A stretch of DNA of 60,977 nucleotides from DASQPJ01 sp036268355 (GTDB lineage Bacteria; Actinomycetota; Actinomycetes; Sporichthyales; Sporichthyaceae). The stretch covers positions 1 to 60,977 of the forward strand of contig DATAUG010000149.1 of assembly GCA_036268355.1 (NCBI GenBank). Direction: 5' to 3'. The notes beneath the pieces are model-generated. The model was not told where the DNA came from and made no database searches. It worked only from the letters and a program-made list of their open reading frames with translations. Of this stretch, positions 18,018 through 26,530 are shown piece after piece; positions within the stretch are counted from its first letter, which is position 1; every line of letters begins with the position of its first letter. The position numbers and the translations under genes are program-made.

Positions 18018-18784
18018 TGGGCCGCTTCCACCGCCACGACGGGCCGGATCACGGGCACGGCCACGACCACGCCCACGCCCACGACCACGGTGATCTTTCC
18101 GGGTACGCGACCGAGCGCGAGCGCGTCATGGTGCTCGACCGGATCTTCGATGAGAACGACCGGGTTGCCCGGTGCAACCGCGAGGACCTGGACGCGGCCG
18201 GGGTTTACGCCGTGAACATCATGTCCGCCCCCGGCTCGGGCAAGACGACGTTGCTGCACAAGACGCTGCTGCGCCTGACCGACCGGTTCGCAATCGGCGT
18301 CATCGAGGGCGACATCGAGACCGCGCTCGACGCCGACCGACTGAGCGGGCTGGGCGCGGTCGTCGAGCTGGTGAACACCGGCAACGGGTTCGGCGGGGAG
18401 TGTCATCTCGATGCGCCGATGGTCCGCAGTGCGCTGACCCGCCTGCCGCTGGGCGAGCTCGACCTGGTCGTCGTGGAGAACGTCGGCAACCTGGTGTGCC
18501 CGGCCGAGTTCGACGTGGGCGCGCACGCCCGCGTGATGATCTGGTCGGTGACCGAGGGCGAGGAGAAGCCGCTCAAGTACCCGGTGATGTTCCGGCACGC
18601 CGACCTGGTGTTGATCGGCAAGATCGATCTGCTGCCCCACCTGGACGTCGACCTGGAGGCCTTCCAGGCCAATCTGGCCCGGGTCCATCCCGGTGTCCAA
18701 ACCCTGCAGATCAGCGCCCGCACCGGGGAGGGGCTCGACGATTGGTTCGACTGGATCGGCTGCCGAGTCACCCGCCGGACTTGA
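18017..18784 (+). CDS. hypB: GTPase HypB
   Basis: GTP-dependent nickel insertion factor, 255 residues. The N-terminus is His-rich (about 12 His in residues 5-27), a nickel store typical of some HypB proteins. The G domain follows: MSAPGSGKTTLL (Walker A), EGDIET, NTGNGFGGECHLDAPMV (metal and switch region), VVENVGNLVCPAEFD, and GKIDLLPH as the G4 motif. Start ATG overlaps the hypA stop (TGATG). Confidence 0.96.
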   Translation: MGRFHRHDGPDHGHGHDHAHAHDHGDLSGYATERERVMVLDRIFDENDRVARCNREDLDAAGVYAVNIMSAPGSGKTTLLHKTLLRLTDRFAIGVIEGDIETALDADRLSGLGAVVELVNTGNGFGGECHLDAPMVRSALTRLPLGELDLVVVENVGNLVCPAEFDVGAHARVMIWSVTEGEEKPLKYPVMFRHADLVLIGKIDLLPHLDVDLEAFQANLARVHPGVQTLQISARTGEGLDDWFDWIGCRVTRRT

Positions 18785-18861
18785 GATTCCCCATCCACAG
18801 GCTCGGCGGCTGCGAATCACCTCCGCAACGCCTCGGTCGCGTCGAGTACGGGAAGGTACGC

Positions 18862-19143
18862 ATGAGCCGGCTACCGCCGGACACGATGTTCGCGAGCCGT
18901 TCCGTGCGCATGCACGTGGTCCGCGGCGTGGTGGGGCTGGTCGCGGCGGTGGCCGCGTTCGCGCTGGTGGGAATCATCGGTCCGGTCTCGCTGCTGCTGC
19001 TCGTCCCGGCCGGGCTCGCCTGGCGCGGTTGCCCCACCTGCTGGGCGGTGGGGCTCACGCGGACCAAGGCGGTCCGCGACTCCGCTTCCCGCTGCATCGC
19101 GTGCCCTCCTACGGCGTCGGAGAAGGGCCGTCCCCCGGCCTGA
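18862..19143 (+). CDS. Small membrane protein, DUF2892-like (93 aa)
   Basis: Two adjacent hydrophobic helices (about residues 19-50), then WRGCPTCWAVGL, a pattern like the YgaP/DUF2892 inner-membrane proteins that end in RGCPxCxxxG. A basic, Cys-containing tail follows (ASRCIACPPT). GGGAAGG precedes the ATG. It lies 77 bp after hypB in the same direction and may share its transcript. No role in hydrogenase maturation is known to me. Confidence 0.7.
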   Translation: MSRLPPDTMFASRSVRMHVVRGVVGLVAAVAAFALVGIIGPVSLLLLVPAGLAWRGCPTCWAVGLTRTKAVRDSASRCIACPPTASEKGRPPA

Positions 19144-19285
19144 TCGCCGTCGGCTGCTCGACCCGCTGTCCGGAGTTCTGCGCTCATCCCGGCGCGCAGC
19201 CACGATCGTCGCCGCAGGCGGCACCGCCCCGCCGGGTGGGGGCCGGATCACGAACTCGGCCGGTGGCCCCGGTGCCGAGGGCGGG

Positions 19286-20464
19286 TCAGCGGGTTTCGTA
19301 CCGGATGTCGGTGAGGCTGGTCTGTGTGGTCGCGGGTGGGGTGTTCAGGGTGGCGGCGAGGGCGGCCCAGGACTGGACGGGGTTGAGGGTGGTGGGGTCG
19401 GCGGCGTACTCGGACAGGTCGCCGGCGAAGTCGATGGCCGGCCCGTCCAGGCCGGTCGTGCCGTAGCGGGAGATCTGGGCCCATTGTGCGGCGTTGCCCG
19501 GGTAGTAGATCTCGGGGACCGGCAGGGCCGCTGGTTCGCCCCAGCTCACCTGCCAGACGTCGTACTGGTTCCAGCCGTTGTTGCATGCGCCGTTGTCCCA
19601 GGTGGTTTTCGGGCAGCCGCCGGCGTCGCCGTAGTCGAGGTAGTACCCCCCGGTACCGGCCGCGCTGTAACCGGCGGCCCAGTCCAGTGCGGCGGCCGGG
19701 GCGCTGAATTCGGTCTCGATGTCGTCGGCACCGTCGACGACGACCCGGTTCGTGACCGTGGCCTCGGCGGCGGCAACCGTCGCGACGACCTTGGCCCAGG
19801 CCACACCGCCGGCGGTGGTGACATCGGCCAGCGAGTTGTTGGTCCCGACGCCGAGGGTGAGCACGGCCGACCGGTCGGTGTCGGTGCACAGGTACCAGCC
19901 GAGCGCGTAGTTCTCGGCGAGTTCCTCGACTCCGGTGTTGGTGAGCTCGGCCGGGCCGGCGACCGGTTTCGTGCCGGAGCCGTCGGCGTACTGACCGCCG
20001 AAGTCCAGAATCGTCAACCGTTCGGGCGCACCGCTGCTCGCGTCGGCCGACCCGTCCTGGCAGCCGGTGTCGAGGAGCAACTGCGGGTCGCTGCTGGTGA
20101 CGTAGTAGGAGCCGTCCCCCTCGACCGCGGCCTGCGGCGCCGGCGGGGAAGGGCTCGCCGAGGTCTGCGTCGTGGAGTTGGTCGTCGTCGCCGTGGACTT
20201 CGTCGCCGTGGACTTCGTCGCCTTGGAATTCGAGGTCTTGGACTTCGACGTCTTGGCCGGCGCGGTTTGTCCGGCCTCGCCCCGCGTTTCCGGCGTGTGT
20301 CCTGCCGTGGCCTTCGCGGTCGCCGTGGCGGTCTTCGCGGTGGGGGCCTGGGCGGCCGATGCCTGCGCCGCCGGCGCAAGGGAGGCGACAACACCGAACG
20401 CGAGCGCGGTTGCTGAGCCTACCCTCAGCGGCCTGCGGGGGCGCGTTCTGCGGTGTGCGGCCAT
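19286..20464 (-). CDS. Secreted Thr/Ser/Ala-rich protein of unknown function (392 aa)
   Basis: Signal peptide at residues 1-35 (basic start MAAHRRTRPRRPLRVGSATA, hydrophobic core, AQASA cleavage region). Residues about 40-110 are a low-complexity linker of Ala, Thr, Lys and Ser with repeats such as KSTATKSTATTTNST, likely wall-spanning. The folded part contains YYVTSSDPQLLLDTGCQDG, LTILDFGGQYADGSGTKPV, LGWYLCTDTDRSAVLTLGVG and CPKTTWDNGACNNGWNQYDV, with several Cys that could form disulphides. I do not recognise the family; an extracellular glycan-active or sensing protein is conceivable. AAGGA precedes the ATG. Confidence 0.75.
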   Translation of the reverse strand: MAAHRRTRPRRPLRVGSATALAFGVVASLAPAAQASAAQAPTAKTATATAKATAGHTPETRGEAGQTAPAKTSKSKTSNSKATKSTATKSTATTTNSTTQTSASPSPPAPQAAVEGDGSYYVTSSDPQLLLDTGCQDGSADASSGAPERLTILDFGGQYADGSGTKPVAGPAELTNTGVEELAENYALGWYLCTDTDRSAVLTLGVGTNNSLADVTTAGGVAWAKVVATVAAAEATVTNRVVVDGADDIETEFSAPAAALDWAAGYSAAGTGGYYLDYGDAGGCPKTTWDNGACNNGWNQYDVWQVSWGEPAALPVPEIYYPGNAAQWAQISRYGTTGLDGPAIDFAGDLSEYAADPTTLNPVQSWAALAATLNTPPATTQTSLTDIRYETR

Positions 20465-20798
20465 GGCGGGTCCTTTCCGGTTCAGCGCGCGCGGCGGCGG
20501 CGCGGCGCGGTCCACGCCGCTTGTCAGCAGGGCGCGGCGTGCTGTAAGGGCGGTGTCACGCATGTCTTCGGCGGCAGCGTCCGCCGACCGTACAAAGGCC
20601 GACCCCGGATTGTTTGGGCGACGTTTGGCGAACGCCCGCCTGCCGCGGCTGCAAGTCGTATCGACAATCCCCGAAAAGGCCGTAGTGTCGACACAGGCCC
20701 GGCACCCATCCAGTCGGCCCGGTGTTGCTCCAGACCTTCGGCGACCCTCGTCCGTGGTTTTCTTACGCGCGGGCCCCGCCGCAGAAGGTTGCAGCGCC
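20465..20798. other. Divergent intergenic region
   Basis: 334 bp between the secreted protein and the desaturase, which diverge. It holds the perfect 10-bp palindrome GTGTCGACAC at 20685-20694, the only candidate control site I see. Confidence 0.4.
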
Positions 20799-21848
20799 AT
20801 GACGGCATCGCAGCAAGGGCACGTCCGCGCCGGGGGTGTCCCGGAGCAGCAGCGGGCCGCCGCCTCCGGCACCGAGTTCGCCGTCCTGGTGAAGGTTGTG
20901 CTCGCTACCGGGCTGTTACGGCCGCGGCGGCTGCGCTACGCGGCGCTGATCCTGGTCGACCTGCTCGCCTTGACCGGCGTCTGGGCCGCCGTGTGGATCG
21001 TCGGCAGGACCTGGTGGTCGCTGTTCCTGGCCGTGCCTGCCGCGCTGTTCACGACCAGGCTTGCCTTCTTCGGACATGATGTGAGCCACCGTCAGGTGGC
21101 CCGTACCGCTCGGGTCAACAAGGCGCTGGCCCTGTGTCTGGGGGATGTGGTCACCGGTTTCAGCTCGCGCTGGTGGGCCACCAAGCATGCCCGTCATCAC
21201 GCAAACCCCAACCTGGTCGGCCACGACCCCGATGTTGCACCCGGTGCGCTGATCTGGACCAAGGAGCAGTCCGGCGCCCGGCGCACCCGATTCGGTGTCT
21301 GGACCGCGCGGCATCAAGCCGGACTGTTCTTCCCGTTGCTGCTGCTGGAGGCACTGAACCTACGGGTCGCGGGCTTGCAGGCGGTCCGCCGCCCCCGGGA
21401 GTTGGTGTTGCAGCTGGCCCATCTGGTCAGCTACCTCGGCGGCTTACTGCTGGTCCTCGGCCCCGGCCGGGCCGCCGTTTTCGTCGCTGTCCACCAAGCC
21501 CTGGTCGGGCTGCACCTGGGAGTCGCGTTCGTCCCCGGTCACACCGGTATGCCGATGCCGCCCACCGGCTCGCGCTGGGACTTCCTGCCCAAGCAGGTCC
21601 TGACCACGCGCAACGTCACCGGCGGCGCCGCGATCGATTGGCTGATGGGCGGCCTGAACCACCAGATCGAGCATCACCTGTTCCCGAGCATGCCGCGCCC
21701 GAACCTGCGTCGGGCGGGTTCGGTCGTCCGGGCACATTGTGCGGACGTCGGCCTGCCTTACGCCAGCGAGTCCCTCATGGACTCCCTCGTACTGACAATC
21801 CGTCACCTGCGTGAGGTCGGCACGCCGCACGACTCGAAGCCGGTGTAG
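20799..21848 (+). CDS. Membrane fatty acid desaturase
   Basis: Di-iron membrane desaturase of the acyl-lipid/front-end type, 349 residues. All three histidine boxes are present: HDVSH (about residue 92), KHARHH (about 131) and NHQIEHHLFPSMPR (about 288; HxxHH with preceding Q-I-E). Hydrophobic segments lie on either side. It introduces a double bond into membrane acyl chains with O2 and electrons from ferredoxin or cytochrome b5-like donors; no reductase partner is adjacent. ATG start with AAGG upstream. Convergent with the HAD phosphatase gene. Confidence 0.9.
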   Translation: MTASQQGHVRAGGVPEQQRAAASGTEFAVLVKVVLATGLLRPRRLRYAALILVDLLALTGVWAAVWIVGRTWWSLFLAVPAALFTTRLAFFGHDVSHRQVARTARVNKALALCLGDVVTGFSSRWWATKHARHHANPNLVGHDPDVAPGALIWTKEQSGARRTRFGVWTARHQAGLFFPLLLLEALNLRVAGLQAVRRPRELVLQLAHLVSYLGGLLLVLGPGRAAVFVAVHQALVGLHLGVAFVPGHTGMPMPPTGSRWDFLPKQVLTTRNVTGGAAIDWLMGGLNHQIEHHLFPSMPRPNLRRAGSVVRAHCADVGLPYASESLMDSLVLTIRHLREVGTPHDSKPV

Positions 21849-21862
21849 CGGGCCGGGCGAGG

Positions 21863-22633
21863 TCAGCCCTCGAGGAAAACCGGGCCCCGATCGACACCGG
21901 AACAGGCCAGCACGGCTTCAATCACCCGTTTCGTCTCCTCGGGATCCCTGACCTGTATGCACAGCACACCGGCTTGCTTGGCCGGATAGTCGTTCCCGCC
22001 GGGAAACAGGGCATCCCCGATGAACAGCATCTGGTCGATGCGAACGCCGAGGACATCCCGCAGCTTTCGAATCCCGAACGCCTTGTCGATCCCGGCCTTC
22101 GTGACGTCGACCGACGTTGTGCCGCCCAAGCGCACCGCGAACCCGGGAACAAGCTCGTCGAGGATCGCCTTGATCCTGGTGCGCTTGGCGAAATCCGGGT
22201 CCCAGTCCGCCTTCGCCGCGATCGGTGCCTGCTGCCCCAGTGCCGAGAATGTGATCTGGCTCCCCCGGTCCTCGATGACTTCCCCCCAAACCTCTTTCGG
22301 GGGATCCAGCGATGAACTGGCCTGCTTGAGGGCATCGACGATCCTGCCCTTCTCCGCCTCGGTCAGGTCTTCCGAGTACAGCTGCTCCCATTTCGTGTCG
22401 TAGGAGTAGAACTTGGTGCCGCAGGTGGGGAGCAGCGAGAGCATCTTCAGGCGTCGATCGTGGGGCAGGAGGGCCAGCAGCTGTTTCTCGAATTGCGGCC
22501 ACCCTCCGCCGGATATGACGGCTACCCGAACCACGCCCAACAGGTCCGTCAGGAGCGCGATCATCTCGTCGTCCAGCGGTGCCTTGCTCTCGGCAAGGGT
22601 CCCGTCCAGATCGAATACGACCAGTCGTTTCAT
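21863..22633 (-). CDS. HAD-IIB phosphatase/phosphomannomutase-like protein
   Basis: The sequence has DLDGTLAES at residues 7-15 (nucleophile Asp), ISGGGWPQF (motif II) and GDALFPGGNDYP (motif IV), with a C2 cap between, as in the eukaryotic-type phosphomannomutase/sugar-phosphatase branch of HAD-IIB. 256 residues, full length. Start ATG overlaps the mannose-6-phosphate isomerase stop (ATGA), so the pair are coupled. Together they would interconvert fructose-6-P, mannose-6-P and either mannose or mannose-1-P. Mutase or phosphatase cannot be decided from sequence. Confidence 0.85.
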   Translation of the reverse strand: MKRLVVFDLDGTLAESKAPLDDEMIALLTDLLGVVRVAVISGGGWPQFEKQLLALLPHDRRLKMLSLLPTCGTKFYSYDTKWEQLYSEDLTEAEKGRIVDALKQASSSLDPPKEVWGEVIEDRGSQITFSALGQQAPIAAKADWDPDFAKRTRIKAILDELVPGFAVRLGGTTSVDVTKAGIDKAFGIRKLRDVLGVRIDQMLFIGDALFPGGNDYPAKQAGVLCIQVRDPEETKRVIEAVLACSGVDRGPVFLEG

Positions 22634-23664
22634 CGGTGTGCGCCTTTCGGCAGAGACACTTCCAGCAGGCTGACGACGCCGGCGGGTTGAAAGACGCAGG
22701 CTCCGACTGCGGCCGGCAGGAGGACCACCTCGCCCGTGCGGACGGCGAATGTCTGGTCGTCATACTCCAGGTCGCCCTCGCCGCCGATGCACACCAGGAC
22801 CCGCGGGCTGCCCTGGATCCCGACACCGAAGCGGGTTTCGCCGGTGAACCGCCGCAATCCGAACTGCTCGCACCGGAATACCTCCTCGGCCGGCAGCGGA
22901 TCGCCGTGCTGTTCCACCGGCAGCACCGGGGCGACTGGTCCGGCTGCGAAGTCGGCACAGGCGAGCGCCCGGTCGACCTGGAGCTCCCGGAGTCGTCCTG
23001 TCCTCGGGTCGGCGCGGTCCCAGTCGTAGAGTCGAAACGTCAGGTCGCTGTTCTGCTGGACCTCGAACACCACGACACCGCCGCCGAGAGCATGAACGGT
23101 GCCGGCCGGCAGGAACACCCCGTCGCCGGCCTTGGGAGTGAAGCACGCCAGGCGGTCTGTCACCGTCGTATCGGCGAGCGACCGGCGAAGATCGTCCGCG
23201 GTGGTGCCCGGCTTCAGTCCGGCGTAGATGTGGCTGTCCGGCTCCGCCTCGAGCACCACCCACGCCTCGGTCTTCCCGCTGTCGCCCAGCAGAAGATCTG
23301 CCGCCTGATGATCCGACGGATGCACCTGGACCGAGAGCATGCCGCGAGCATCGATGAACTTGAGCAGGAGCGGAAACCGTGGAAAGCACCCGGCCAGTGA
23401 TCCCAACATCTCTTCGGGCCACTGCTCCAGCAGTTGGCCGATGCTCTGTCCTTCGAGCGGTCCGTTCGCCACTCGGCTCTGGTGGTCGTCGCGGTCGCTG
23501 AGGAGCCAGGCCTCGCCGACAAGTCCGTCCGGCAGGGGCGCAGCCAGGAGGTCGGCGAGACGCCGGCCTCCCCAGGGGCGGTGCTGGTAGATGGGCTCGA
23601 ATCGGAGCGGATACCGCGGAAGCCGACTCCGCGCATCTGCCGTTGGCCGTGATGTCGCGAGCAT
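22630..23664 (-). CDS. manA: Class I mannose-6-phosphate isomerase
   Basis: Zn-dependent cupin enzyme that interconverts fructose-6-P and mannose-6-P. 344 residues: PIYQHRPWGGRRLADLL near the start, LLLKFIDARGMLSVQVHPSD (zinc ligand region QxH), KTEAWVVLEAEPDSHIYAGL, and VFLPAGTVHALGGGVVVFEV (second zinc His). ATG 23664 with GAGGCG 8 bases upstream is preferred over an ATG nine codons earlier, which has no ribosome site. Coupled to the downstream HAD gene. Confidence 0.93.
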   Translation of the reverse strand: MLATSRPTADARSRLPRYPLRFEPIYQHRPWGGRRLADLLAAPLPDGLVGEAWLLSDRDDHQSRVANGPLEGQSIGQLLEQWPEEMLGSLAGCFPRFPLLLKFIDARGMLSVQVHPSDHQAADLLLGDSGKTEAWVVLEAEPDSHIYAGLKPGTTADDLRRSLADTTVTDRLACFTPKAGDGVFLPAGTVHALGGGVVVFEVQQNSDLTFRLYDWDRADPRTGRLRELQVDRALACADFAAGPVAPVLPVEQHGDPLPAEEVFRCEQFGLRRFTGETRFGVGIQGSPRVLVCIGGEGDLEYDDQTFAVRTGEVVLLPAAVGACVFQPAGVVSLLEVSLPKGAHR

Positions 23665-23843
23665 CGGTGTCGCCTCGTATCGAATGGGCATACCCGGGAT
23701 GGGCGTGCCTGGCGACGAGGTCAGGATCACCGGTGGCCCGACGTTATGCCTGCCGAGCCGGTCCGCGCAAACGCCCACGGCGGCGGTGGCGGGCTGACGG
23801 TCCATCAGATCAAGTTCGGGACGGTGTCTCGACGTCTTGGGAG

Positions 23844-25430
23844 TCAACTGGGTGCACCACCTCGTCCGTCGAACTGATCGGGGGAGTCGCGTAAGCGATC
23901 GCGACGGACCCGGGCGAGGAGGGTGACGACCAGTTCGGCGTGCGCCCAGACCAGTCCGCGCGCTCCGCGCGGCGCGCCGGTCACGGCGTCGATCTGTTCG
24001 CTGATGGCGTCGGAGTCGACGTGGGTCGTCACGAACCGCAGATATCCCTCGGCCAGTTCCCGGTTGCCCCGGTGGCCGTGGTACTGGGCCATCCACAGCG
24101 TTGCCACCGGCCAGGGATTCCCTCCGCTGCTGCCGAAACCGTCGTTGGCGTCCTCGGGGAACCGACCGATGCCGGCTCCCGCGTTGCCACCCCGCCGCCA
24201 TGCCAGGTTGACGGGCCACTTGATCGCGTAGTGCTCCTCCAGGCGCCGCACCGTCTGCGCCAGGCATGGGTGGTCGATGTCGCCCCCGCCGTCGAACGCG
24301 AGCAGGGCACTGCCCAGGACGCTGGAGTCCAGGCGGCTCGTCTGCTTGAACCAAGCAGGGTCGGGGTCCAGCACATGCCGCCAGCCGCCCGCTGGATCAA
24401 CGAAAACGGGGCGTTCGTCGGTGACCCGACAGCGTCGGGCGAGGGCTTCGTCGACATCCGTCGCGACCGATTCCGCGAGACGGAGCGCTCGCCGACGCAG
24501 ATTCTCCGCGTGGAAACTGCGACCCTTGATGAGTTCCCACAGGTCGAATCCGGGGCGCCGACCCGGCAGCAACAGGTGTTCCAGGAACGGCCGGGCGACC
24601 GCCAGCGCGGTGGGGTCCAGGGTCAGTACCGCCAGCACCGTCGCGGGCGGTCCGTCGTGCTGCGGGTCGCCGTATCCACCCACCGGGACCGCGCCCATGG
24701 TGACCCGTCCCGCGGCGACGGCGCCGCCGTGGCCGATCCGGTCGACGAACTCCAGGTATCCGCCGCACAGCGCCGCCGCGCGGGCGCGCAGGTCGTCGGG
24801 GCCGGCGGTGGCCAGCGCGTGCAGGGCCAGCGCCGCGGCCGCGCCGTCCCGCTGCCAGAAGAACCAGTAGTCGGGTTGGCCGGGGCCGGCCGCGGGCGCT
24901 GCGGCAATGGCACCGTTGGGCGCGCAGCAGGCCTCGATCGCGGCGAATGCCTTGCGCAGCAGGGGTTCCGGGTCGAGATCCGCGGCCGGGCGGGCGGGGC
25001 CCCTGACGTGCACCGGACACACGGCCCGGTCCACACCTCGCAGGACAACGGGGTCGAGCGGGATCCGAGTGGGAGCGCAAAGCCCGGCACCCGCGGCACG
25101 AAAGGCCACCGCGGCCTGCTCCTGCACCAGGGCGGTGCCCAGCATTCGCAGGATCTGGATGGTGGTGGCGGGGCCTCGTCCGAGGGTCAACCGCATCCAC
25201 GGCGGCGCCGGGCCGGGCCCGACGTACCAGGCGTGGCAGCCGCCCATCGGCGCGACGTGATCGCCGAAGATGCCGACGGCCGGCGTGACTAGGGTGGGCG
25301 AATGGGCGCCGACGACGATGACTTGCAGGCCCAAGGCGTCCAGCAGCAGTCGCACCCGGTCGCTGCCGCCGATTGCTGCCTCATCGATCAGGACGGCGAT
25401 CGGTTCACCGCGCCACAGCGGATGGGTCAC
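23844..25430 (-). CDS. GH15-type glucoamylase-like hydrolase
   Basis: (alpha/alpha)6-barrel glycoside hydrolase, 528 residues, no signal peptide. Residues about 195-210 read PDYWFFWQRDGAAAALALHA, the GH15 DYxxxWxRDxA signature. Later come GGNPWPVATLW and an ISEQIDAVTGAPRGARGLVW region with the expected catalytic Glu and the LVWAHAELV end. Such enzymes act on alpha-glucans or trehalose-like sugars. GTG start only 2 bp from the divergent glycosyltransferase start, so a shorter form is possible. The substrate in this mannose-linked neighbourhood is unknown. Confidence 0.85.
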   Translation of the reverse strand: MTHPLWRGEPIAVLIDEAAIGGSDRVRLLLDALGLQVIVVGAHSPTLVTPAVGIFGDHVAPMGGCHAWYVGPGPAPPWMRLTLGRGPATTIQILRMLGTALVQEQAAVAFRAAGAGLCAPTRIPLDPVVLRGVDRAVCPVHVRGPARPAADLDPEPLLRKAFAAIEACCAPNGAIAAAPAAGPGQPDYWFFWQRDGAAAALALHALATAGPDDLRARAAALCGGYLEFVDRIGHGGAVAAGRVTMGAVPVGGYGDPQHDGPPATVLAVLTLDPTALAVARPFLEHLLLPGRRPGFDLWELIKGRSFHAENLRRRALRLAESVATDVDEALARRCRVTDERPVFVDPAGGWRHVLDPDPAWFKQTSRLDSSVLGSALLAFDGGGDIDHPCLAQTVRRLEEHYAIKWPVNLAWRRGGNAGAGIGRFPEDANDGFGSSGGNPWPVATLWMAQYHGHRGNRELAEGYLRFVTTHVDSDAISEQIDAVTGAPRGARGLVWAHAELVVTLLARVRRDRLRDSPDQFDGRGGAPS

Positions 25431-25432
25431 CG

Positions 25433-26530
25433 GTGACCGAACTCCTGCGGATCGCGGTGTTGGCCTCGGTGGCGCACCGCACGCCGCCGCGCAGTTACGG
25501 ACCCTGGGAGCAGGTCGCCTCGACCCTGACCGAGGGACTGGTGGCGCTGGGGCACGACGTCACGCTCTTCGCCACCGCTGATTCCCTTACCGGCGCGCGA
25601 TTGCACGCCGAGGTGCCGACCGGCTACGAGGAGGACTCCTCGATCGACGCCAAGGTCTGCGGGGGCTTGCACATCGCGGCCGCGTTCGAGCGGGCTGATG
25701 AGTTCGATGTGCTGTCGAACCAGTTCGACTTCCTGCCGCTGACGTACAGCCGACTGGTGCCGATCCCGGTGGTGACCACAATCCACGGGTTCTCCTCCGA
25801 CCGGATCGTCCCGGTCTACCGGGCCTACGACGCGACCTCGCACTACGTCGCGATCAGCGACGCGGACCGGCACCCGGACCTGGGCTACGCCGCGACGATC
25901 CATCACGGTATCGACCTGACCCGGTTCACCTTCGTGTCCGAGCCCGGTGGCTACCTGTTGTTTCTCGGCCGGATCCACCCGCACAAGGGCACCCACCTGG
26001 CGATCGAGGTCGCCCGACGCGTCGGGATGCCGCTGGTGATCGCGGGAATCGTGCAGGACGAGGGTTACTTCCGCGAGCTGGTGGCGCCGCAGCTCGGCCC
26101 CGACATCACCTACGTCGGGCCGGTGGCCCCGGTCGAACGCGACGGGTTGCTCGGCGGCGCCCTGGCGTTGTTGCACCTGATCGGCTTCGCCGAACCGTTC
26201 GGTCTGTCGGTCGTCGAGTCGATGGCCACCGGGACGCCGGTCATCGCGTTCGGCCTGGGCTCGATGCCGGAGCTGATCGATCACGGCCGGACCGGCTTCC
26301 TGGTGGGCGACACCGCGGGGGCGATCACCGCGGTGGAGAAGATCGGGCAACTGCATCGCGGGGCCTGTCGCGCCGAGGTGGTGGCGCGGTTTTCCGCCGA
26401 GCGCATGGTGGCTGACTATGCGGAACTATTCGCGCGCATCGTCGCCGGGGAATCGCCGGCGGTGAGCCCGGCGATCAGCTCGGCGACGTCGAAGAACGCG
26501 AAACGCACCGAGGCGTCGCTCACCCCGTAG
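25433..26530 (+). CDS. GT4 glycosyltransferase
   Basis: Retaining GT-B glycosyltransferase of 365 residues. The N-terminal Rossmann half starts LLRIAVLASVAHRTPP; the sugar-nucleotide half has YLLFLGRIHPHKGTHLAIEV, then FAEPFGLSVVESMATGTPVI (ExFGLxxxEAMAxG signature) and GRTGFLVGD. GTG start, directly divergent from the GH15 gene. The last 115 bp, coding a hydrophilic tail (SPAVSPAISSATSKNAKR), overlap the 3' end of the GH130 gene on the other strand. Donor is probably a nucleotide sugar such as GDP-mannose (inference from context). Confidence 0.92.
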   Translation: MTELLRIAVLASVAHRTPPRSYGPWEQVASTLTEGLVALGHDVTLFATADSLTGARLHAEVPTGYEEDSSIDAKVCGGLHIAAAFERADEFDVLSNQFDFLPLTYSRLVPIPVVTTIHGFSSDRIVPVYRAYDATSHYVAISDADRHPDLGYAATIHHGIDLTRFTFVSEPGGYLLFLGRIHPHKGTHLAIEVARRVGMPLVIAGIVQDEGYFRELVAPQLGPDITYVGPVAPVERDGLLGGALALLHLIGFAEPFGLSVVESMATGTPVIAFGLGSMPELIDHGRTGFLVGDTAGAITAVEKIGQLHRGACRAEVVARFSAERMVADYAELFARIVAGESPAVSPAISSATSKNAKRTEASLTP

